Notes under the pieces: model-generated
Told to the model about the DNA's origin: nothing
Database searches by the model: none
The model's input: only the letters and a program-made list of their open reading frames with translations
Made by a program: the position numbers and the translations under genes
Shown: positions 14,379-22,398 of the stretch, in pieces
Layout of the letters: each line of letters starts with the position of its first letter
Numbering within the stretch: position 1 is the stretch's first letter
Assembly (NCBI GenBank): GCA_017937195.1
Contig: JAGBEA010000002.1
Coordinates: 1 to 41,598 of the forward strand
Direction: 5' to 3'
Source of the DNA: Oscillospiraceae bacterium
GTDB lineage: Bacteria; Bacillota; Clostridia; Oscillospirales; Oscillospiraceae
Length of the DNA stretch: 41,598 nt

Positions 14379-14558
14379 ATGGCTAATTTTATCCCCAAGC
14401 AGTACAAGAAAGAACCGATCACGATCCGCTTTACTATGGAAAAGCTGGCAAAAATTGACTAAAAAGCGGCTCAATACGATATGAGTCGGAGTGAATTTAT
14501 CAACCAGTGTGTTGATTTCGCTTTAGAGCACCTCGGCAAGGACGAGGACGAAGCATAA
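14379..14558 (+). pseudogene. Ribbon-helix-helix (CopG-like) regulator interrupted by an in-frame TAA
   Basis: An ATG at 14379 with AAGAGGTG upstream reads 27 codons (MANFIPKQYKKEPITIRF, then TMEKLAKID), meets TAA at 14460-14462, and continues in the same frame for 31 codons (KAAQYDMSRSEFINQCVDFA, then LEHLGKDEDEA) to TAA at 14556. The join KID-stop-KAAQYDMSRSEFINQC is what a whole ribbon-helix-helix domain looks like with one codon changed to a stop. The beta strand and both helices are therefore split. Either it is a nonsense pseudogene, or the second half restarts at ATG-Ser, or the stop is read through. Confidence 0.7.
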
Positions 14559-14567
14559 CGGAATATG

Positions 14568-14600
14568 AAGGTGGACGGAGGAAACTCTGTCCACCTTTTC
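14568..14600 (+). terminator. Terminator after the ribbon-helix-helix gene
   Basis: AAGGTGGAC/GTCCACCTT with an inner GAG/CTC pairing and a GAAA loop, then TTTTC. Confidence 0.8.
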
Positions 14601-15060
14601 TTTTGCGCTGGCAGGAAAAGGGGAACGACGCTCCGCTGGGATACTTTTGTCACCAGCGACAAAAGTATCAAAAACGCCGCAAGGAACCGATGGTTCCTTG
14701 ACCTCCTTTGCTCTATCGCGGCGCATCCGTAAATCGTCTAAATGTGGCATTGCCTATGCGACTTATTCGCTCAGCCGCTCCCTACTCAAAATGTAGGAGC
14801 AGGTACTTCTACCGGCTATAAATGTAAGCGGCTAAGCGAGTTAGAAGCAGGGTCAATGCAGTGAAGCACCAACGGAAAGATGCTGCGTGTGCAGTCGCGC
14901 GGCTGATAGCAAACTGTATTTGCCTGATTTCCGCTCGCGAGAGGGAATTCTTAAAACCGCAGGTTTTAAGCGGCGTTCTTTGGTGACTTTCTTTTGCTGA
15001 TGAAAGAAAGTCACCCGTCGGAGACTTCTGCGTCCGGCGGAGACAAACCCTTCACCTGTA
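14601..15060. repeat. Gene-free block of large inverted repeats
   Basis: No credible gene is present. At least five strong hairpins lie in a row: GATACTTTTGTC/GACAAAAGTATC (14640-14669), AAGGAACC/GGTTCCTT (14681-14699), a nested structure with TCGCTCAGCCGCT/AGCGGCTAAGCGA outside (14767-14839) and GCTCCCTAC/GTAGGAGC inside, CTTAAAACC/GGTTTTAAG (14950-14970), and GGTGACTTTCTTT/AAAGAAAGTCACC (14982-15015). The density resembles extragenic palindromic repeat clusters of gut Clostridia. Confidence 0.65.
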
Positions 15061-15068
15061 CCAAACCC

Positions 15069-15097
15069 TTGACGAGCCTTGTATTTTCCAGTAAAAT
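15069..15097 (+). promoter_or_regulatory. Promoter of obg
   Basis: TTGACG (15069-15074), 17-base spacer, TAAAAT (15092-15097). Confidence 0.7.
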
Positions 15098-15147
15098 GGG
15101 ACAAAATGGTTTAGTATGCCCATCACCCAATAAGGAGGTTTTCATAT

Positions 15148-16428
15148 ATGGCAAACGGATTTATCGATAAGGCCCGGATCACTGTGCGCGCCGGCAACGG
15201 CGGCAACGGCGCAGTGGCATTCCACCGGGAAAAATATGTGGCGGCAGGCGGCCCCGTAGGCGGCGATGGCGGCAACGGCGGCAGCATCATCCTGCAGGTG
15301 GACGACAATATGTCCACGCTGATGGACTTCCGCTACAAGCGCAAGTACACCGCCGAGAACGGTATGGACGGTCAGGGCGGACGCCGCACCGGTAAGGACG
15401 GTCAGTCCCTCATCATCAAAGTCCCCCGCGGCACACTGGTGCGCCACGCGGAGACCGGCGAGATCATCAAGGATATGTCGGACAGCGAGCCCTATGTGCT
15501 GTGCAAGGGCGGTCGCGGCGGCTGGGGCAACCAGCATTTCGCCACCCCCACCCGTCAGGTACCCCGCTTCGCCAAGGCAGGTCTGCCCGGGCAGAGTCTG
15601 GACGTGTTTCTGGAGCTGAAGCTGCTGGCTGATGTGGGTCTGGTGGGCTTCCCCAATGTGGGCAAGTCCACGCTTTTGAGCGTGGTCAGCAAGGCACATC
15701 CCAAGATCGCCAACTATCACTTCACCACCCTCTACCCCAATCTGGGCGTTGTGTGGGTGGAGGACGGCGTCAGCTTCGTGATGGCGGACATTCCCGGCAT
15801 CATTGAGGGCGCCAGTGAGGGTGCAGGCTTGGGTCACGACTTCCTGCGCCACATCGACCGCTGCCGCCTGCTGGTGCATCTAGTGGATGTGTCCGGCAGC
15901 GAGGGGCGCGACCCCATCACCGATTTTGACACCATCAACGCAGAGCTGCAGCAGTACAGCGAGGACTTGGCGCAGCGCCCTCAGATCGTGGTGGCCAACA
16001 AAACCGACCTGCTGGCTGACCGCGAGCCGCTGGACGCCTTCCGCGCCCACGTGGAAGCGCTTGGCTACACCTTTATGGAGATGTCCGCCGCCACCCATCA
16101 GGGCACGCGGGAGCTGGTGCAGCGCATCGCGCAGCTGCTGTCCACTCTGCCCCCCGTCACCGTGTACGAGCCGGAGTACGTGCCCCGTCCGCCGGAGATC
16201 GACACCTCCGAGCCGCTGCATATCGAGCGCGACGACGATACGTGGCTGGTGGAAGGTCCGTGGCTGCAGCGCCTGATGGCCAACATCAACTTCTCCGACT
16301 ACGAAAGCCGGATGTACTTCGACCGTATGCTGCGCCAGTCGGGTCTGTTTGACCAGCTGGAGCAGATGGGCATCGAGGACGGCCACATCGTGTCCATGTA
16401 TGATTTGGAATTTGAATATCAACACTAA
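15148..16428 (+). CDS. obg: Obg family GTPase
   Basis: 426 aa, start ATG 15148 with AAGGAGG upstream. The glycine-rich Obg fold occupies about 1-158 (FIDKARITVRAGNGGNGAVA). The GTPase domain has G1 GFPNVGKST (168-176), G3 ADIPGIIEGA and G4 NKTD. A C-terminal OCT domain is present (about 345-426, WLVEGPWLQRLM). Obg is an essential ribosome-assembly GTPase of the large subunit, and its nearness to rplU and rpmA is conserved in Firmicutes. The 460-base repeat block separates it from that operon here. Confidence 0.97.
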   Translation: MANGFIDKARITVRAGNGGNGAVAFHREKYVAAGGPVGGDGGNGGSIILQVDDNMSTLMDFRYKRKYTAENGMDGQGGRRTGKDGQSLIIKVPRGTLVRHAETGEIIKDMSDSEPYVLCKGGRGGWGNQHFATPTRQVPRFAKAGLPGQSLDVFLELKLLADVGLVGFPNVGKSTLLSVVSKAHPKIANYHFTTLYPNLGVVWVEDGVSFVMADIPGIIEGASEGAGLGHDFLRHIDRCRLLVHLVDVSGSEGRDPITDFDTINAELQQYSEDLAQRPQIVVANKTDLLADREPLDAFRAHVEALGYTFMEMSAATHQGTRELVQRIAQLLSTLPPVTVYEPEYVPRPPEIDTSEPLHIERDDDTWLVEGPWLQRLMANINFSDYESRMYFDRMLRQSGLFDQLEQMGIEDGHIVSMYDLEFEYQH

Positions 16429-16446
16429 AAAACGCATATTTTTCGC

Positions 16447-16480
16447 GCCTCCGCTCACACTATGGGCGGAGGTGTTTTTT
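16447..16480 (+). terminator. Terminator-like hairpin that also holds the next gene's ribosome binding site
   Basis: CCTCCGC (16448-16454) pairs with GCGGAGG (16466-16472), followed by TTTTTT (16475-16480) and then ATG at 16481. The 3' arm is the GGAGG ribosome binding site of the next gene, so the folded form would both end transcription and hide the site. Confidence 0.65.
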
Positions 16481-16654
16481 ATGGCCGATTCTCTGACCGA
16501 CCTTTTGAACCGCAATGCGGCAGCCTATGAATTTTTCTACTCCCTGACCCCTCAGCTGCAGCAGCTGCTGCGCCACCGCGACATCCATACACTGGACGAG
16601 CTGCACCGCGCCGCCGACGATATTATGCTGCGGCAGCGCCCGCAGGCATTCTGA
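16481..16654 (+). CDS. Small hypothetical protein
   Basis: 57 aa; GGAGGTG sits eight bases before the ATG. Mostly helical, with SLTDLLNRNAAAYEFFYSLT then LLRHRDIHTLDELHRAADD and no membrane segment. No family recognised. It lies 14 bases before a four-helix-type gene, and both probably rely on read-through of the obg hairpin or on an unseen promoter. Confidence 0.65.
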   Translation: MADSLTDLLNRNAAAYEFFYSLTPQLQQLLRHRDIHTLDELHRAADDIMLRQRPQAF

Positions 16655-16668
16655 AAGGAGAAAACATT

Positions 16669-17103
16669 ATGTCAACCACTCAAACTGTAGATATTTTGAA
16701 GGAGTGCGACAGCGGCGTGAAGATGGCGCTGGCGGCACTGGACGACGTGTGGGAGCACATCCGCGAGCCGGAGCTGCGCGCCATCCTCAACACCACCCGT
16801 GCACAGCATCAGCTGGTGGGACGTGAGGTGCAGTCGCTGCTGCAGGAGTACGGCGGCAAGGAGAAGTCCCCCAATCCGGTGGCGCGGAGTATGTCCTCTA
16901 TGATGACCGGAATGAAGCTGGGTATGGACAAGACCGACCGGGCGGCGGCAGCTGTGCTGACGGAGGGGTGCGCCATGGGCATCCAGTCGCTGCACCGCTA
17001 TCTCAACGAGTACCGCGGCGCGGAAGTCCCCGCCCGCGCGCTTTGCCGCACGCTGGTGGCTATTGAAGAGCAGCTGGCGTGCGATGTGCGGCGGTTTTTA
17101 TAA
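16669..17103 (+). CDS. Ferritin-like / DUF2383-like helical protein
   Basis: 144 aa, AAAGGAG upstream of ATG 16669. Predicted all-helical: VDILKECDSGVKMALAALDD, AILNTTRAQHQLVGREVQSL, a Met-rich SMSSMMTGMKLGMDKTD, then TEGCAMGIQSLHRYLNEY and ALCRTLVAIEEQLACDVRRF. This resembles the DUF2383 or ferritin-like four-helix pattern common in Clostridia, but the carboxylate/His iron ligands are not convincingly complete. Function unknown. Confidence 0.7.
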   Translation: MSTTQTVDILKECDSGVKMALAALDDVWEHIREPELRAILNTTRAQHQLVGREVQSLLQEYGGKEKSPNPVARSMSSMMTGMKLGMDKTDRAAAAVLTEGCAMGIQSLHRYLNEYRGAEVPARALCRTLVAIEEQLACDVRRFL

Positions 17104-17130
17104 AAGATCCCCCAAGGGGGATCTTATTTT
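17104..17130 (+). terminator. Terminator
   Basis: AAGATCCCCC/GGGGGATCTT with a two-base loop, then ATTTT. Confidence 0.8.
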
Positions 17131-17159
17131 GCGCCAGCCTGCCATTCCAGCCGACGAAC

Positions 17160-17188
17160 TTGTCGAATCTTGACAGTTGTGGTATACT
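17160..17188 (+). promoter_or_regulatory. Promoter of the acyltransferase gene
   Basis: TTGTCG (17160-17165), 17-base spacer, TATACT (17183-17188). Confidence 0.6.
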
Positions 17189-17249
17189 AAGGCGTAATTA
17201 TTCTATAATGGGATCATATGTTCCCAATCTATTGCGTGAGGAAACGCCT

Positions 17250-18461
17250 ATGAAAAGTAAGAAACAACCCTGGATCCGACTGCGGCACCGCATCATTACC
17301 GCCATTTTGATGCCCTTTCTGTCGGTCTATACCCGCTGGAAATACGGCGTGGAGATCCCCCGTTTTGACCACGGCGGACGGCAGTATCTGGTGATGATGA
17401 ACCATCAGACCGCGTGGGATCAGTTCTTTGTCAGCCTCGCTTTCCGCAAGCCTGTATACTACATCGCCAGTGAGGACCTGTTCTCCAAGGGCTTCATCTC
17501 CCGCCTGCTGGAGTGGGCGGTGGCACCCATCCCCATCCGCAAGCAGACCACCGATCTGCGTGCAATGCGCACCTGCGTGCAGGTGGCAAAGGAGGGCGGC
17601 ACCATCGCGCTGGCACCCGAGGGTAACCGCACCTTCTCAGGGCGCACCTGCTACTTCAATCCCGCCATCGTGAAGCTGGCGAAAATGCTGAAGCTGCCGC
17701 TGGCCATCTTCCGCATCGAGGGCGGCTACGGCATCCACCCCCGCTGGAGCGACGCGGTGCGCAAGGGCAAGATGCGCGCCTATGTGGGGCGTGTTATTGA
17801 GCCCGAGGACTACCTCTCCCTCTCTGCCGAGGAACTGCACCAACTGCTGGCACAGGAGCTGCACGCCGATGAGAACTGCGTGGACGGCGAATATCACCAC
17901 CCCCAGCTGGCGGAGTATCTGGAGCGGATGGTCTATGTCTGCCCCGATTGCGGCTTGAGCGAGTTTGAAAGCAGCGGCGACACGGTGACGTGCAAGCGCT
18001 GCGGTCTTAAGGTGCAGTATCTGCCCACCAAGGAGCTGCAGGGCGTGGATCGCCCGATCCCCTTCCGCTTTTTGGGCGAGTGGTACGACTATCAGGAGTC
18101 CTTCGTCAACGATCTGGACCTCTCCCCCTACACCGATGCCCCCATCCACACCGCCCGTGTGCAGTTTTCCGAGGTGATCCTCTACCACAACAAGCAAGTG
18201 CTGTTGGGCGATACGGAGCTGCGGCTCTACGGTGACCGGCTGGAGGTCGGCGAGGGCGAGTTGCCCCTTTACACCCTGCATTTTGATGACACCTCCGTGA
18301 TCACGGTGTTGGGCAAGAACAAGCTGAACATCTATCACGGCGACACGCTCTATCAGGTGAAAAGCGGCAAGCGCTTCAATGCGCTGCAATATATGAACAT
18401 CTTCTACCGCTATCAAAACTGTAAGGACAGCGCCGCGCACAGCACCTTCTTAGGTCTGTGA
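17250..18461 (+). CDS. 1-acyl-sn-glycerol-3-phosphate acyltransferase-like protein with zinc ribbon
   Basis: 403 aa from ATG 17250 with GAGGAAA upstream. The PlsC domain (about 40-210) has the catalytic NHQTAWD (H52, D57) and the acceptor motif PEGNRTFSG. Unlike the usual 200-250 aa enzyme it continues with a zinc ribbon, CPDCG and CKRCG (about 232-255), and a 150-residue beta-rich tail. The core should transfer an acyl chain to lysophosphatidate or a similar acceptor at the membrane. The role of the extension is not known to me. Confidence 0.85.
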   Translation: MKSKKQPWIRLRHRIITAILMPFLSVYTRWKYGVEIPRFDHGGRQYLVMMNHQTAWDQFFVSLAFRKPVYYIASEDLFSKGFISRLLEWAVAPIPIRKQTTDLRAMRTCVQVAKEGGTIALAPEGNRTFSGRTCYFNPAIVKLAKMLKLPLAIFRIEGGYGIHPRWSDAVRKGKMRAYVGRVIEPEDYLSLSAEELHQLLAQELHADENCVDGEYHHPQLAEYLERMVYVCPDCGLSEFESSGDTVTCKRCGLKVQYLPTKELQGVDRPIPFRFLGEWYDYQESFVNDLDLSPYTDAPIHTARVQFSEVILYHNKQVLLGDTELRLYGDRLEVGEGELPLYTLHFDDTSVITVLGKNKLNIYHGDTLYQVKSGKRFNALQYMNIFYRYQNCKDSAAHSTFLGL

Positions 18462-18489
18462 TCCATATTCCCCCACCTTTTGCGATGCA

Positions 18490-18534
18490 AAAAGGAGCTT
18501 TCCCACGGGAAAGCTCCTTTTTTATCACAATTTA
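18490..18534. terminator. Bidirectional terminator
   Basis: AAGGAGCTTTCC/GGAAAGCTCCTT stem, with TTTTTTATC on the plus side and an A-rich (minus-strand T-rich) flank on the other, between convergent genes. Confidence 0.8.
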
Positions 18535-19632
18535 CAGAAAGAACAGCTTGGCAGCCACAGTCATCACCACAAGAAAAATCGCATTGATCAAGGTAAAGAG
18601 TCCGAAATACAGCTTGCCGTGTCCGGGATAAAGCACGCGGAACTCGCTGAAGGTGATGAGGCTGGCAAGGGAGGCGATCAGCGTGCCGGCACCGCCAATG
18701 TTCACGCCCAGCAGCAGCGGATGATAGTCGGTGGTGAAGCGGGAGAACAGAATGGCCGTAGGTACGTTGGAGATCACCTGACACGAGGCGATGGACACCA
18801 GCAGCGTATCCTTTTCCAGCAGGGTGGAGAAAAAGGCGCTGACGGCATCGATGCGGGCAAGGTTGCCGGAGAAAATGAAGAAGCAGAGGAATGTGCCCAA
18901 GAGGCCGTAGTCCACATCCTTGAGGGCGTCGGGGTCTGCCAGCAGCATCACCAGCGGCACGAAGATCATACCCACAAACACCGATACCACACGGAACACG
19001 ATCAGCACCGAGATGAGGAACAGCACGATGTACAGCGCCGCGCGGCGCACATTCAGCTTCTCGGGAAACTCCTCAGCGATGTGCAGCTTCTCCGGCTTCA
19101 CCAGCAGACAGCACAGCGCCAGCAGCGAGATGGCCAGCAGAAACGGCGGCAGCATCATGGCGCAGAACTCGCCGGCGGGGATGTTGAAATAGGTGTAGAG
19201 ATAGAGATTCTGGGGATTGCCGAAGGGGGTCAGCATACCGCCCAGGTTGGCGGAGATGTTCTGCAAAATGAAGAGGTACGCCATATACCGCTCCTGCCGC
19301 GTCACACTGAGGGCGAAGTAGCCAAGGGGCAGGAAGGTAATGAGCGCCATATCGTTGGCGATCAGCATCGACCCCACAAAGGTGATCAGCACCAGCACCA
19401 GAAACAGCAGGCGCAGGCTGCCCGACAGCAGCACCAGCTTGCGCGCCATAATGGTGAAGAACTTGATGTTGCGCAGCGCGCATACCACCACCAGCGTCAA
19501 AAACAGACACGACAGCGTTTTCCAGTCAAAATAATCGGCATAACCGCTGTCGGGCGGCACAAAAAAGCAGGTGACCGCCGCCGCCAGCAGCGCCACACAG
19601 AACACCACATTTTTCTTGATGAATCGAACCAT
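18532..19632 (-). CDS. SLC13/ArsB-type anion permease
   Basis: 366 aa from ATG 19632, with GGGAGAGGG upstream. About ten hydrophobic segments. The diagnostic helix-loop is LFILQNISANLGGMLTPFGN plus PQNLYL (about 120-145), repeated at the C-terminal half as SCQVISNVPTAILFSR and GVNIGGAGTLIASLAS, the paired reentrant motifs of the ion-transporter superfamily. Likely a carboxylate or other anion carrier driven by an ion gradient; substrate undetermined. Somewhat short for SLC13 (usually 420 or more). It lies downstream of trpB2 beyond a hairpin. Confidence 0.8.
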   Translation of the reverse strand: MVRFIKKNVVFCVALLAAAVTCFFVPPDSGYADYFDWKTLSCLFLTLVVVCALRNIKFFTIMARKLVLLSGSLRLLFLVLVLITFVGSMLIANDMALITFLPLGYFALSVTRQERYMAYLFILQNISANLGGMLTPFGNPQNLYLYTYFNIPAGEFCAMMLPPFLLAISLLALCCLLVKPEKLHIAEEFPEKLNVRRAALYIVLFLISVLIVFRVVSVFVGMIFVPLVMLLADPDALKDVDYGLLGTFLCFFIFSGNLARIDAVSAFFSTLLEKDTLLVSIASCQVISNVPTAILFSRFTTDYHPLLLGVNIGGAGTLIASLASLITFSEFRVLYPGHGKLYFGLFTLINAIFLVVMTVAAKLFFL

Positions 19633-19710
19633 ACTTCCCTCTCCCATTTTTCGGCATCGGCTGACATCATACACCCAACGCAAGCCGTTTGCAAGAGGGA
19701 TTTTGCATAA

Positions 19711-19745
19711 ACCGATCCCCCGTCCGCAGCGGACGGGGGATCGGT
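19711..19745 (-). terminator. Hairpin between trpB2 and the permease gene
   Basis: Fifteen-base stem ACCGATCCCCCGTCC/GGACGGGGGATCGGT with a GCAGC loop. The minus-strand tail is only TTTATG, so termination may be partial. Confidence 0.65.
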
Positions 19746-19750
19746 TTATC

Positions 19751-21133
19751 TTATTCGTTGCCCTCAAACTTGGGGATGGAGTCAAAGCCGCGCTGCAGCT
19801 CCTCATCCGTGGGGATATAGTCGGACATATCGCCGTCGTTGAACTTACCGTAGGCCACCATATCGAAGTAGCCGGTGCCGGTAAGGCCAAACACGATGGT
19901 CTTTTCCTCGCCGGTCTCGCGGCAGCGGAGGGCCTCGTCCATGGCGACGCGGATGGCGTGGCTGGACTCGGGGGCGGGCAGGATACCCTCGCACTTGGCA
20001 AACTCCTGCGCCGCGGCAAACACGCTGGTCTGCTCCACAGTGCGGGCCTCGATGAGACCGTCGTGGTACAGCTGGGAGACGATGGCGCTCATGCCGTGGT
20101 AGCGCAGACCGCCGGAGTGGCTGGCGGCGGGGATGAAGCCGTTGCCTAGCGTATACATCTTCTGCAGCGGGCAGATAGCGCCGGTATCGCAGTAGTCATA
20201 GCGGTACACGCCGCGGGTCAGGCTGGGGCAGGAGGCAGGCTCCACGGCAATCAGCTTATAGTCCGCCTCACCCCGCAGCATCTCGCCTGCGAAGGGAGCG
20301 AACAGACCGCCCACATTGGAGCCGCCGCCGGCGCAGCCGATGATGATATCGGGCTTGATGTCGTACTTGCGCAGCGCCGTCTGGGTCTCCAGACCGATGA
20401 TGGTCTGGTGCAGCAGCACCTGCGAGAGGACGCTGCCCAGCACATAGCGGTAACCCTCACGGGAGGTGGCAGCCTCCACCGCCTCGCTGATGGCGCAGCC
20501 GAGGGAGCCGGAGGTGCCGGGGAACTGCTCGAGGATCTTGCGTCCCACAGCGGTGGTGTCGGAGGGAGAGGGTGTCACATTGGCGCCGTAGGTGCGCATC
20601 ACCTCGCGGCGGAAGGGCTTTTGCTCATAGGAGCACTTGACCATATACACATGGCAGTCCAGTCCCAGATAGGCGCACGCCATAGACAGCGCCGTACCCC
20701 ACTGACCTGCGCCGGTCTCGGTGGTAACGCCTTTGAGTCCCTGATTCTTGGCGTAGTACGCCTGCGCGATGGCGCTGTTCAGCTTGTGGGAGCCGGAGGT
20801 GTTGTTGCCCTCAAACTTATAGTAGATCTTGGCAGGGGTCTGCAGCTTCTCCTCCAGACAGTAGGCACGCACCAGAGGCGAGGGGCGGTACATCTTATAG
20901 AAGTTGCGGATCTCCTCGGGAATGGGGAACCACGCGGTGGTGTCGTCCATCTCCTGCTGCACCAGCTCGGAGCAGAACACCTGCCCCAGCTTCTCTGCCG
21001 TGATGGGCTCCATGGTCTCGCCGTCCAGCAGCGGCGCAGGCTTATTGGTCATATCAGCGCGAACATTGTACCACGCACGGGGCATCTCGTCCTCGCTCAG
21101 ATAAATTTTATAAGGGATCTTCTTCTCTTCCAT
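19751..21133 (-). CDS. trpB: Tryptophan synthase beta chain-like protein, TrpB2 type
   Basis: 460 aa, start ATG 21133 with AAAGGAG upstream. It carries the PLP lysine in NNTSGSHKLNSA, then TTETGAGQWGTALS and the phosphate-binding GCAGGGSNVGG. The length, the N-terminal extension and RPSPLVRAYCLEE mark the long TrpB2 form rather than classic TrpB1. It condenses indole with serine to give tryptophan. No trpA or other trp gene is beside it, which fits an indole-salvage role. It is preceded by a tryptophan T-box. Confidence 0.92.
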   Translation of the reverse strand: MEEKKIPYKIYLSEDEMPRAWYNVRADMTNKPAPLLDGETMEPITAEKLGQVFCSELVQQEMDDTTAWFPIPEEIRNFYKMYRPSPLVRAYCLEEKLQTPAKIYYKFEGNNTSGSHKLNSAIAQAYYAKNQGLKGVTTETGAGQWGTALSMACAYLGLDCHVYMVKCSYEQKPFRREVMRTYGANVTPSPSDTTAVGRKILEQFPGTSGSLGCAISEAVEAATSREGYRYVLGSVLSQVLLHQTIIGLETQTALRKYDIKPDIIIGCAGGGSNVGGLFAPFAGEMLRGEADYKLIAVEPASCPSLTRGVYRYDYCDTGAICPLQKMYTLGNGFIPAASHSGGLRYHGMSAIVSQLYHDGLIEARTVEQTSVFAAAQEFAKCEGILPAPESSHAIRVAMDEALRCRETGEEKTIVFGLTGTGYFDMVAYGKFNDGDMSDYIPTDEELQRGFDSIPKFEGNE

Positions 21134-21225
21134 GGTCGTTTCTCCTTTACATTTTTTCGCATTTGCCCGTTTTTCTCCTCAAAAACGCCATCGAAAGTCC
21201 AGATGTGTCATAAAACTGCCTCCTT

Positions 21226-21500
21226 GCAAATGCAAAAACTCCTGCCCCATGCTGCCATGGGACAGGAGTAAAAAAACTTCTGCGGTACCACCCAAATTGA
21301 CGCCAAAGCGCCCACTTTGCACGCACAACTATGCGCTCCGCCACGGTAACGGCTGCGGCTGCCGTCGATCACTACTGGGGAGATCTCCCGTTCGCATCGC
21401 CCTCGTAAGGCCATTCGCCCTGTCCTCCCCCACTGCGATCACACCATCCGCAGCTCTCTTTGCGCTTTGGGCAGGGTTACTTCTCTTACTCAACGGTTTA
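21226..21500 (-). promoter_or_regulatory. T-box leader with a tryptophan specifier
   Basis: On the minus strand the leader shows a base stem GTAAG/CTTAC, an upper stem CCCTG/CAGGG, and between them the specifier loop CGAATGGC containing the Trp codon TGG (21413-21411). The AGAGA-like AAAGAGAGC, the conserved T-box GGGTGGTACCGCAG (about 21292-21279) and a terminator with ACTCCTG/CAGGAGT arms and TTTTT (about 21275-21234) follow in order. Uncharged tRNA-Trp should favour the antiterminator and trpB2 expression. Confidence 0.92.
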
Positions 21501-21514
21501 TTGCTATTGTCTGC

Positions 21515-21543
21515 ACTTTAGCACCATCGGCGCCATTTGTCAA
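21515..21543 (-). promoter_or_regulatory. Promoter of the T-box/trpB2 transcript
   Basis: Minus strand TTGACA (21543-21538), 17-base spacer, TAAAGT (21520-21515). Confidence 0.7.
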
Positions 21544-21552
21544 TGACTTTCC

Positions 21553-22371
21553 TCAAATCAGCCGCAGTTTTTCATCCACCAGCACGCCATCCACCTCGAT
21601 GGTCAGCAGTCCTCCCGGCAGTTGTTTTGCCTCGATCAGTTTGCCGCTTACACGGGCGGACAATGTGTATGCGCCCTCCATCACGCCCTCGCGCTGGGCG
21701 TAGAGCTTTCCGTTGACCACCAGCTCTGTCAAGCCGTAGCTGCGGCGCACCTCGATAGTATCACCGCCGTGCTGCGTGGAGAGCAGCACACGGAATTTCC
21801 GCTCCTCCTGCGGCATACCCAGCGAAGGAGTGTTGGGCTGCACAACGATGGAGGCATCGCGGAACTCCACATCCTCCACAGCGCGGGGCGCGGGTGCAGA
21901 CGGTTCTTCCTGCTCCGCCATGGCCTGCTTGCCGCTGGAGATGCCGAGGATCATACTTGCCACCAGCCAGATATGGAACAGAATATCCACAAGGAAGTTG
22001 ATCATCTCGCCGCTGAGGGCATCGTACACCACCAACCCCGTATCGACCAGCAGCATTACCAGCGCTACGACCAGCCAGCCGCGATGCTTCTTGGAGAAGA
22101 TCCAGCTGAGCAGGATGGGCAGCAGTACCAGCACCGCTCCGCCCAGACAGATCAGCAGATAGACGATATTGCCGCTCAGTTCGTACAGCTCCCGACCGAT
22201 CAGCGCCAAAAGATAGGCGCCATAGTCGGAGAACACGAAATAGGTGTAGCTGCCCACGGAGGCCATCACCATATTCACCGCGCCGAAGATCAGCACCAGC
22301 AGCAGATTGGATCTGGCGGACTGATAGCGGCGCATGGCCGGTGACGCGCCCGCCATATTTCTCTTTCCCAT
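21553..22371 (-). CDS. Membrane protein of unknown function
   Basis: 272 aa from ATG 22371 with AAGGAGAGGG upstream. Four hydrophobic helices (about 20-45, 55-85, 95-112, 118-140) are followed by a linker rich in Ala, Pro and Glu and a beta-rich C-terminal domain (about 190-272) with GGDTIEVRRSYGLTELVVNG. The pattern suggests a membrane anchor with a cytosolic beta domain. It starts 27 bases after the radical SAM gene and is probably co-transcribed. No family recognised. Confidence 0.75.
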   Translation of the reverse strand: MGKRNMAGASPAMRRYQSARSNLLLVLIFGAVNMVMASVGSYTYFVFSDYGAYLLALIGRELYELSGNIVYLLICLGGAVLVLLPILLSWIFSKKHRGWLVVALVMLLVDTGLVVYDALSGEMINFLVDILFHIWLVASMILGISSGKQAMAEQEEPSAPAPRAVEDVEFRDASIVVQPNTPSLGMPQEERKFRVLLSTQHGGDTIEVRRSYGLTELVVNGKLYAQREGVMEGAYTLSARVSGKLIEAKQLPGGLLTIEVDGVLVDEKLRLI

Positions 22372-22398
22372 ACTTTCCCTCTCCTTGTTTCTCTCTAA

